6,651 nt of DNA, taken from positions 1-6,651 of the forward strand of contig JAEZSJ010000137.1 in NCBI GenBank assembly GCA_023443985.1, read 5' to 3'. The stretch's first letter is position 1, and each line of letters begins with the position of its first letter. The notes beneath the pieces are model-generated. The model was not told the DNA's origin. It did not search any database and worked only from the letters and a program-made list of their open reading frames with translations. The position numbers and the translations under genes were made by a program. Shown one piece after another: positions 1-6,144 of this stretch. The DNA is from Verrucomicrobiota bacterium. GTDB lineage: Bacteria > Verrucomicrobiota > Verrucomicrobiia > Opitutales > Opitutaceae.

Positions 1-2
1 TG

Positions 3-2213
3 CAGGGCGAGCCCACCTGGTCCGTCGCCCAGTCGTTCGACTCCCCCGCCGAGGAGCGCCTCTTCGGCCTCGGTCAGTTCCAGGACGGCTTTCTGAACGT
101 GCGTTCGCTGCCGCGTCGTCTCACTCAGGTGAACACGCAGATCGCGATTCCGTTCCTCGTGTCCAGCCGCGGCTTCGGTCTGCTCTGGCACAACTACGGC
201 CTCACCGAGTTCAACCCGGCCGACGAGCGGATCGTCCTCTCCCCGGCGATCAACGATGGGGCGACGACCGCAGTCGATGTCACCACCACCGAAGGCACAC
301 GCCGCGAGGTCCGCCACGAAGGTGTTTTCGCCGGCCGGTTCACGGTCGCCACCGGCGGGCGGCACGCCTTCTTTCTCGATGTCGGGCAGAAGATGGCGCG
401 CCGCTGGCACGTCGAGATCGACGGCCGCACTGTCGTAGACTTCGAAAACCTCTGGCTGCCGCCGACCACGAGTTGGTTCACGGACCTCGCGGTGGGCGAA
501 CACACGGTCCGTGTGTTCGGCGTGAAGGAGGATCATCCCGTGTTGAGCTTCCGCCCGGCCGGCACGACCACGGAATTCCGCTCACCCGTCGCCGAGGCGC
601 TCGACTACATCGTGATCGCGGGCCACGGCGATCAGATCACTTCCGCCTATCGCCAGCTCACCGGCGCGGTACCGCTGATGCCGCGCTGGGCGCTTGGCTA
701 CATCCATTGCCGCGAACGCTACAAGAGCCAGGCGGAGTTGCTCGCCAACGCCGCCGAGTTCCGCGCGCGCCGCCTGCCGCTCGATGTGATCGTGCAGGAC
801 TGGCAGTACTGGGGCCGCCATGGTTGGAACGGCATGCGCTTCGACGAGGCCGACTACCCGGACCCCGCCGCGATGGTGCGCACGCTCCACGAGGCGGATA
901 CGAAGCTGATGCTCTCGGTCTGGTCGAAGATCGACCCGCAGTCCGAGGTCGGCCGGGCTGTCGGCGAGCGCGGCCTCTTCATCCCCGGCACCGATTGGGT
1001 GGACTTCTTCAACCCCGCGGCGGCCGGTTTCTACTGGGAAAACTTTCGCACCCGCCTCGTGCAGCTCGGCATCGACGCCTGGTGGCTCGACGCCACCGAG
1101 CCCGAGAACGACGACCTCGCCGGCCGGCGCACGCACCTCGGGGCAGGGGAGACGGTGCGCAACATCTACCCGCTCTTCGTGAGCCGCACCGTCTATGAAG
1201 GGTTCCGCCGCGATCGGCCCGACCGCCGCGCCTTCATCCTCACCCGGAGCGCGTTCCCCGGACAGCAGCGCTACGCCTCCGCCACGTGGTCCGGCGACAT
1301 CGGCCACAGCTGGGAAACCCTGCGCCGCCAAGTCGCCGCGGGCCTCAACTACGTCGTCACCGGCCTGCCATGGTGGACGACCGACACCGGCGGCTTCTTC
1401 CGCCCCGGCGCCGACCAGTATACAAGCGAAGAATACCGGGAGCGTTTCCTCCGCTGGCTCCAATTCTCGACCTTCACGCCGCTCATGCGCGTACACGGCT
1501 ACCAGACCGACACCGAGCCGTGGCGTTACGGGGAGGCGTTCGAAGCGGAGACCCGCCGCTGGCTGGAACTGCGCTACCGGCTGCTGCCGTACCTCTACGG
1601 CGAGGCGGCCCGGGTGAGCTTTGCCGGCTCCACGCTCATGCGCCCGCTCGTGCTGGATTTCCCGCACGACCCGCAGGCGCTCGACCAGACCGCGGAGTTC
1701 ATGTTCGGCCGCGCGTTGCTCGTCGCCCCGGTGCTCGCGCCAGGCGTGGCGGAGTGGCCGGTCTATCTGCCGGGGAACCCGGGCGGTTGGTACGACTTCT
1801 GGACCGGCGAACATGCCGACGGCGGGCGCACGCTCCGTGCCGCCGCGCCGCTTGAGCGGGTGCCGCTCTTTGTGCGCGCCGGGTCCATTCTCCCGCTCGG
1901 TCCAGTCATGCAGCACAGCGGCGAACAACCCGCCGCGCCGCTCGAGCTCCGCATCTATCCCGGTGCCGACGCGACCTTCACGGTCTACGAGGACGACGGC
2001 GAAAGCTACGCCTACGAACGCGGCGAGCGCGCGACCTGCGAACTCGACTGGGACGACGCCACACGCACGCTTCGCCTCGGCGCCCGGCAGGGCTCGTTCC
2101 CCGGCATGGTTCCAACCCGCCGCTTCGAAGTCCGGCTCTGCAACGCCGGTGCTCCGACACCGAATCGGACAATCATCTACGACGGCGCCGCCCAGAGCGT
2201 CGCATTTCCGTGA
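3..2213 (+). CDS. GH31 glycoside hydrolase, probable alpha-xylosidase, with PA14-like insert (5' end missing)
   Basis: Hydrolyses terminal alpha-linked sugars with retention; alpha-xylosidase is the likeliest activity, alpha-glucosidase the alternative. The frame is open from base 3, so the true start and any signal peptide lie upstream; the GTG at 99 is internal, because the codons before it already encode conserved GH31 N-terminal sequence (ERLFGLGQFQDG). Order of parts: N-terminal beta-sandwich (to about base 590) carrying a PA14-like insert, the (beta/alpha)8 barrel (about 660-1600), then C-terminal beta-sandwich domains ending in the family-typical YEDDGESYAYERGE block near base 1990. 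The nucleophile is the Asp at codon 1089-1091 in WWLDATEPE, and the acid/base is the Asp at 1296-1298 in TWSGDI. WTTDTGGF and FTPLMRVHG are also typical of GH31. The 736 visible residues suggest a full protein of roughly 800-950 aa. A 210-base spacer separates it from the fucosidase gene. GH31 membership is secure; the exact substrate is inferred. Confidence 0.93.
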   Translation, partial: QGEPTWSVAQSFDSPAEERLFGLGQFQDGFLNVRSLPRRLTQVNTQIAIPFLVSSRGFGLLWHNYGLTEFNPADERIVLSPAINDGATTAVDVTTTEGTRREVRHEGVFAGRFTVATGGRHAFFLDVGQKMARRWHVEIDGRTVVDFENLWLPPTTSWFTDLAVGEHTVRVFGVKEDHPVLSFRPAGTTTEFRSPVAEALDYIVIAGHGDQITSAYRQLTGAVPLMPRWALGYIHCRERYKSQAELLANAAEFRARRLPLDVIVQDWQYWGRHGWNGMRFDEADYPDPAAMVRTLHEADTKLMLSVWSKIDPQSEVGRAVGERGLFIPGTDWVDFFNPAAAGFYWENFRTRLVQLGIDAWWLDATEPENDDLAGRRTHLGAGETVRNIYPLFVSRTVYEGFRRDRPDRRAFILTRSAFPGQQRYASATWSGDIGHSWETLRRQVAAGLNYVVTGLPWWTTDTGGFFRPGADQYTSEEYRERFLRWLQFSTFTPLMRVHGYQTDTEPWRYGEAFEAETRRWLELRYRLLPYLYGEAARVSFAGSTLMRPLVLDFPHDPQALDQTAEFMFGRALLVAPVLAPGVAEWPVYLPGNPGGWYDFWTGEHADGGRTLRAAAPLERVPLFVRAGSILPLGPVMQHSGEQPAAPLELRIYPGADATFTVYEDDGESYAYERGERATCELDWDDATRTLRLGARQGSFPGMVPTRRFEVRLCNAGAPTPNRTIIYDGAAQSVAFP
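315..557 (+). other. PA14-like carbohydrate-binding insert within the GH31 protein
   Basis: About 80 codons inside the N-terminal sandwich interrupt the usual GH31 path between HNYGLTEFNP and the strand leading to DYIVIAGHG. The pattern fits a PA14-type beta-barrel: a strand of the GRFTVATGGRHAFFL kind, then a strand ending in VEIDGRTVVDF, a Trp-Pro segment (LWLPPTTSW), then a closing L-x-x-G-E-H-T-V-R-V strand. PA14 inserts at this site are known from alpha-xylosidases such as Cellvibrio japonicus Xyl31A, where the domain helps bind longer xyloglucan oligosaccharides. Here it is shorter than the usual 130-150 residues, so it may be a reduced PA14 or a related small beta-sandwich. The boundaries are approximate and judged from sequence pattern only. 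Confidence 0.6.
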
Positions 2214-2423
2214 GCGCAGCGCTCGTCCACCCCAGCGCCCCACATTCCTTCTCCACGCCCAACCAACTCACTCCTTTTCCTCCGGTCCGCCCGCCCGTTT
2301 TCTTGCTTCAGGCCGAAGACGCTGCGCCCCGCCAACTCCCGGGCACGACGTCTGCGCTCCGCCGCTAATCTGCCATCCTCCCAACCACCGCGCGACGCCC
2401 GCCCGACGCGTCGCTACTCCATC
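2214..2423 (+). other. Intergenic spacer, C/T-rich, no identified signal
   Basis: This is the longest non-coding gap in the window, between the GH31 stop and the fucosidase start. It is strongly biased to C and T, particularly around 2244-2310. I find no convincing -35/-10 pair, no operator-like palindrome, no terminator with a U tract, and no Shine-Dalgarno motif near the ATG at 2424. It is long enough to hold a promoter for the downstream genes, but nothing in it proves one. Confidence 0.5.
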
Positions 2424-4091
2424 ATGGACCACGCCCGCCGCCTCCTCCTCACCGCCGGTCTCGGAGTGGGCTTTGCCATCGCGGCAAGCGCTCAGATTCC
2501 CAGCACCGCCATGCCCACTGTCATCGTCGGCACGGCGGCGGAACCGGTCGCGCCGGGCAAGTTCCAGCCGACTTGGGAATCGCTCCAGCAGTACCGCGTG
2601 CCCGAGTGGTTCCGCGACGCGAAGTTCGGCATCTGGGCGCACTGGGGACCCCAATGCCAGCCAGCGCGCGGCGACTGGTACGCCCGCGAGATGTACTCGG
2701 AAGGGCACAACAAGTACCGCGAGCACATCGCCCTCTACGGGCATCCAGCGAAGAAGGGCTTCAAGGACGTCATCAACGCCTGGAAGGCCGAGCAGTGGGA
2801 CCCCGAGCGGCTGCTTGCACTTTATGGGCGAGCCGGCGCGCGCTACTTCTTCGCCCTAGCCAACCACCACGACAACTTCGACAACTGGGACTCGAAGTAC
2901 CAGCCGTGGAACGCGGTCAATCTCGGCCCGCAGCGAGATCTGATCGCCGGCTGGGCCGCCGCCGCGCGCAGGCACGGCCTGAAGTTCGGCGTGAGTGTCC
3001 ACGCCGCCCATGCGTGGAGCTGGTACGAAATTGCCCAGGGTGCCGACCGCTCAGGTCCCCTCGCCGGCGTGCCGTACGACGGCAAGCTCACCACGGCCGA
3101 CGGCGCGGGCACCTGGTGGGAAGGCTACGACCCGCAGGACCTCTACGAGCAGCGGCACACGCCGAGCCCCGACTTCCAGAATCTCCACCTCATCCACTCG
3201 CGTTGGAACTGGGGCAACGGCGTCACGCGGCCCGACCAGGCGTACTGCGAGAAGTTCTACAACCGCACCGTCGACCTCATCAACCGGTACCAGCCCGACC
3301 TGATCTACTTCGACGACACCGCGCTGCCGCTCTGGCCGGTGAGCGACGCCGGCCTGAAGATCGCGGCCCATTTCTACAACTCCAACAACCGCTGGCGCGG
3401 CGACGACGGCGTGATGTTCAACAAGATTCTCGACGAGACACAGCGCCGCTGCATGGCCTGGGACATCGAGCGCGGGAGCAGCAACACGATCGAGCCGCAC
3501 CCGTGGCAGACCGACACCTGCCTCGGCGCTTGGCACTACCACGAGTCGATCTACCGCGAGCACCGCTACAAGACCGCGGCGACTGTGATCCACACCCTCA
3601 TCGACGTCGTCAGCAAGAATGGCAACCTCCTGCTCAGCGTTCCCCTGCGCGGCGACGGCACGCCCGACGACGATGAGATCGCGATCCTCGAGGGCATCGC
3701 CGCCTGGATGCAGATCAACCAGGATTGCATCCACGGCACGCGTCCGTGGAAGATCTTCGGCGAGGGCCCGCAGATGGCCTCGGCCGCGCCCCTGACGGCG
3801 CAGGGTTTCAACGAGGGCAAAGCGAAGCCCTTCACCGCCGAGGACGTGCGCTTCACGACGAAGGGAGACGTGCTCTATGCGATCGTCATGGCCGCGCCGA
3901 CCGCGCCCGTCCGCATCAAATCGTTGGGTACAAATGCGGGCCTGTGCGACACGCCCATTGCCGCGGTCGAGCTGCTTGGCGGCGCGACGCCCGTCCGTTG
4001 GGCGCAGTCGGCCGAGGCGCTCGAGATCGAGCCACCCGCCGCGGTTCCATCCACCACCGCCGTCGTCTTCAGGATCACCCAGAAGAAGTAG
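2424..4091 (+). CDS. Secreted GH29 alpha-L-fucosidase
   Basis: Retaining exo-enzyme expected to release terminal alpha-L-fucose, acting outside the cytoplasm. The 555-residue protein starts with a clear signal peptide (RRLLLTAGLGVGFAIAASA, cut before Gln24), which supports the ATG at 2424. GH29 hallmarks follow in order: EWFRDAKFGIWAHWG (residues 61-75), NHHDNFDNWDS (147-157, a variant of the usual HHDGF...WDS), a barrel strand FGVSVHAAHAWSWYE, and YQPDLIYFDD, in which Asp297 is the predicted nucleophile. Candidate acid/base residues are Glu349 (DIERG) and Glu357 (IEPHPWQTDT); this position is poorly conserved in GH29, so the choice is a guess. The block KNGNLLLSVPLRGDG is also typical. A C-terminal beta-sandwich (from about residue 465) ends the protein with the usual FTAEDVRFTTKGDVLYAI pattern. 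Length is normal. No Shine-Dalgarno sequence is seen. Family assignment is firm; alpha-L-galactosidase activity cannot be excluded. Confidence 0.93.
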   Translation: MDHARRLLLTAGLGVGFAIAASAQIPSTAMPTVIVGTAAEPVAPGKFQPTWESLQQYRVPEWFRDAKFGIWAHWGPQCQPARGDWYAREMYSEGHNKYREHIALYGHPAKKGFKDVINAWKAEQWDPERLLALYGRAGARYFFALANHHDNFDNWDSKYQPWNAVNLGPQRDLIAGWAAAARRHGLKFGVSVHAAHAWSWYEIAQGADRSGPLAGVPYDGKLTTADGAGTWWEGYDPQDLYEQRHTPSPDFQNLHLIHSRWNWGNGVTRPDQAYCEKFYNRTVDLINRYQPDLIYFDDTALPLWPVSDAGLKIAAHFYNSNNRWRGDDGVMFNKILDETQRRCMAWDIERGSSNTIEPHPWQTDTCLGAWHYHESIYREHRYKTAATVIHTLIDVVSKNGNLLLSVPLRGDGTPDDDEIAILEGIAAWMQINQDCIHGTRPWKIFGEGPQMASAAPLTAQGFNEGKAKPFTAEDVRFTTKGDVLYAIVMAAPTAPVRIKSLGTNAGLCDTPIAAVELLGGATPVRWAQSAEALEIEPPAAVPSTTAVVFRITQKK

Positions 4092-4154
4092 CCCGTCGCC
4101 CGTGGGGACCTTCGCCTCTTCACCCGAACCACCAGATCTCCGCCCATTCTCCGT

Positions 4155-4964
4155 ATGAAAAAACACATCCGACTCATCGCTCTGTCGCTCGTCGTCTCGT
4201 TGTTCACCGCCGTTGGTTTGCGCGCCGCCGAGGAGGCGACCGCGAAGCAGACCTTCGTTCTCGTCCACGGCGCCACCGCTGGTGGCTGGGAGTGGAAGAG
4301 CACCGGCAAGTGCCTCGCCGACGATGGCCACACCGTCTACCGCGTCACTCTCACCGGCCTCGGCGAGCGCCTGCACCTCAACGGCCCGCACATCGATCTC
4401 CAGACCCACATCAACGACGTCGTGAACACGATCCTCTTCGAGGACCTGCACGATGTCGTCCTCACCGGCCACAGCTACGGCGGCATGGTCATCACCGGCG
4501 TGATCGACCGCATCCCCGAGCGCATCAAGCACGTCGTCTATCTCGACGCCGCAGTGCCCAACGACGGCCAGTCGATCTGGGACCTCTTCGGCGGCGGCAA
4601 CCCGCCCAACACCAACATCGTCGACGGCATGATGCAGGTCTCCTGGGTCAAGCCCGGTGCCAAGCCGCCGCACAACGTCGCCCAGTCGATCAAGTGCTTC
4701 AACACGCCGGTCTCCTACAAGAACCCCGCCGCGCTCGCGCTGCCGGTTACGTACGTCGCCTTCGTGCCGAAGGACCAGTCGGCCGAGGAGCGTGCGAAGA
4801 AGGACAAGAGCTGGCAAAACGCCGTGGCCCGCGGCTGGACCATCCGCACCTTCCCGGGCCACCACGTCGCCCAGCAGGAGGACCCGCGCGGCGTCGCCAC
4901 GCTCATCGAGCAGTCGGTGAACGACCAGAACCAGGCTCCCGCCGCCGCCCCCGCGCAGCAGTAA
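4155..4964 (+). CDS. Secreted alpha/beta hydrolase, methylesterase/hydroxynitrile-lyase-like
   Basis: Probable serine esterase; the substrate is unknown. The ATG at 4155 gives a standard signal peptide (MKKHIRLIALSLVVSLFTAV, then GLRA), probably cut after Ala24. The mature part is a compact alpha/beta fold: FVLVHGATAGGW (residues 34-45) holds the HG oxyanion-hole turn, TGHSYGG (104-110) is the nucleophile elbow with Ser107, and Asp207 (VPKDQS) and His236 (FPGHHVAQ) are the likely remaining triad members. VVYLDAAVPNDGQS is the typical strand after the elbow. This pattern matches the group of plant methylesterases (SABP2-like), hydroxynitrile lyases and their bacterial relatives, not acetyl-xylan esterase families. 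The 269-residue length is normal apart from an Ala/Pro/Gln tail (APAAAPAQQ) likely to be disordered. It lies 63 bases after the fucosidase and 23 before the GH43-like gene, so it is probably co-transcribed; a role in removing ester groups from the glycan is inference. Confidence 0.88.
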   Translation: MKKHIRLIALSLVVSLFTAVGLRAAEEATAKQTFVLVHGATAGGWEWKSTGKCLADDGHTVYRVTLTGLGERLHLNGPHIDLQTHINDVVNTILFEDLHDVVLTGHSYGGMVITGVIDRIPERIKHVVYLDAAVPNDGQSIWDLFGGGNPPNTNIVDGMMQVSWVKPGAKPPHNVAQSIKCFNTPVSYKNPAALALPVTYVAFVPKDQSAEERAKKDKSWQNAVARGWTIRTFPGHHVAQQEDPRGVATLIEQSVNDQNQAPAAAPAQQ

Positions 4965-4987
4965 TCCGCCGAACCACGGGCGTCATC

Positions 4988-6109
4988 GTGCACGGCCATC
5001 AACCTCTCTCTCGCGTCCGCCGCACCGTCGCGGCGGCCGCCTTGTTGCTGGCCGGCACGATCGCCTGCCCGGCGCAACCCGCCGGCGAGCCGCCGCAGGC
5101 GCCCACCGGCATCGAGATTGTTACCACGCTCACCCCGCCGGGCCGTCCGTTCCGCGAGCAGGACCTCGCCGGCTACGTCATGGTCTACTTCAAGGACCAG
5201 ACGCACTCCGCCTACCTCGCCGTCAGCCGCGACGGCACCACCTTCACCGACGTCAACGCCGGCCGGCCCGTCTTCGACGGCCGGTTGCTCGCCGAGCAGA
5301 AGGGCGTGCGCGACCCGCACCTCGCCCGCGGCCCCGACGGCGCCTTCTACCTCGCGATGACCGACCTCCACATCTTCGGTCAGCGCGCGGGATACCGCGA
5401 CACCGCCTGGCAACGCCCCGAGGCGGAGCATGGCTGGGGCAACAACCGCGCCCTCGTCCTCATGAAATCGTGGGACCTGATCCACTGGACCCATGCCATC
5501 TTCCGCGTCGATCTCGCGTTTCCAGAACTTGGCGACATCGACTGCGCCTGGGCGCCGCAGACCACCTACGATCCCGCCGCCAAGCGGATGGTCGTCTATT
5601 TCACCATCCGGTACGGCAACAAGAACGCCAACCTCTACAGGGCCTATGCCGACGACGCCTTCACCAAGCTCACGAACACGCCCAAGATGATCCCCGACAT
5701 CGGTGGCATCGACGGCGACCTCACCCTCGTCGGTGACCGCTGGCACCTCTTCTTCGTCAGCGACGCCAAGGTCTTCCACGCTGTCTCGCCCCGCTTCTCT
5801 GACGGCTTCGTGGTCGACTCCCGCCGAATCGATCCCGAGACCAGGTCGACGGAGGCTCCCAACCTTTTTCGCCGTCTCGGCTCCGACACCTGGGTGCTCA
5901 TGTACGACGTCTACGGCGCCCGGCCCAACAACATGGGTTTCAGCGAAACTTCCGACTTCGCCTCGTTCCAGAACCTCGGCCACTTCAACGAAGGCCAGAT
6001 GAAGGGGACCAACTTCGAGCGTCCCAAGCACGGCGCGGCCTCGTACCTCACTGCGGCCGAACTCGCCGCCGTCGCCGCCCACTGGAGCCTCCAACTCGAC
6101 CCCAAGTAG
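4988..6109 (+). CDS. Secreted GH43-like five-bladed propeller glycosidase
   Basis: Probable inverting glycosidase acting on arabinosyl, xylosyl or galactosyl linkages. The frame is open far upstream, but only sequence from the GTG at 4988 looks real: that start lies 23 bases after the previous stop and is followed by an arginine-bearing n-region and the hydrophobic stretch VAAAALLLAGTIA. Cleavage could follow Ala29; Cys27 in GTIAC makes a poor lipobox. The 373-residue product has GH43 signatures: VRDPHLARGPDGAFYLAMTD (predicted base Asp109), CAWAPQTTYDP (Trp188), GGIDGDLTLVGDRW (pKa-modulating Asp242 or Asp244) and STEAPNLFRR (predicted acid Glu289). A blade-like segment (YVMVYFKDQTHSAYLAVSRDG) precedes the first Asp, unlike textbook GH43 proteins in which the catalytic Asp is near the mature N-terminus. 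The C-terminal block has FSETSDFASFQNLGHFNEG and PKHG. Family F clan membership is well supported; activity is not determined. Confidence 0.87.
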   Translation: MHGHQPLSRVRRTVAAAALLLAGTIACPAQPAGEPPQAPTGIEIVTTLTPPGRPFREQDLAGYVMVYFKDQTHSAYLAVSRDGTTFTDVNAGRPVFDGRLLAEQKGVRDPHLARGPDGAFYLAMTDLHIFGQRAGYRDTAWQRPEAEHGWGNNRALVLMKSWDLIHWTHAIFRVDLAFPELGDIDCAWAPQTTYDPAAKRMVVYFTIRYGNKNANLYRAYADDAFTKLTNTPKMIPDIGGIDGDLTLVGDRWHLFFVSDAKVFHAVSPRFSDGFVVDSRRIDPETRSTEAPNLFRRLGSDTWVLMYDVYGARPNNMGFSETSDFASFQNLGHFNEGQMKGTNFERPKHGAASYLTAAELAAVAAHWSLQLDPK

Positions 6110-6144
6110 TCGCCCGCGTTCTCCACTCGTATTCTTCCTCTCCC

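Noticed and set aside
99..101. GTG at 99 as the start of the GH31 gene
   Set aside because: The same frame is open to the left edge and encodes conserved GH31 sequence before this codon, so the gene begins outside the window.
2212..2224. Small inverted repeat GAGCGC-A-GCGCTC at the GH31 stop codon, considered as a terminator
   Set aside because: The loop would be too small for the full stem, there is no following T tract, and such short GC palindromes are frequent in this composition.
582..2243. 553-codon open frame on the - strand, antisense to the GH31 gene
   Set aside because: Its translation is Arg/Gly/Ala/Val/Glu-rich low-information sequence without any family motif; it is the expected shadow of a high-GC gene whose codons rarely read as stops in reverse.
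2214..2423. Possible promoter in the spacer (for example TTGCTT near 2302 as a -35 box)
   Set aside because: No matching -10 element is found at proper spacing, and promoter consensus for this lineage is not known well enough to call one.
1621..2859. 412-codon + strand frame overlapping the end of GH31, the spacer and the start of the fucosidase
   Set aside because: Ser/Arg/Pro/Thr-rich translation with no domain, overlapping two real genes; a frame shadow, not a spacer gene.
3051..4865. 604-codon open frame on the - strand across the fucosidase and alpha/beta hydrolase genes
   Set aside because: It spans two well-supported + strand genes and the gap between them, shows Val/Asp/Glu/Arg-rich composition and no recognisable domain, so it is a compositional artefact.
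3725..4987. Long 5' extension of the GH43-like reading frame, suggesting a 794-residue fusion
   Set aside because: The extension overlaps the GH29 C-terminus and the whole alpha/beta hydrolase in another frame and reads as Arg/Pro/His-rich nonsense. The signal peptide after the GTG at 4988 marks the real start.
4715..6094. 459-codon open frame on the - strand opposite the GH43-like gene
   Set aside because: Same shadow pattern: no motif, biased composition, and full overlap with a gene that has conserved catalytic residues.
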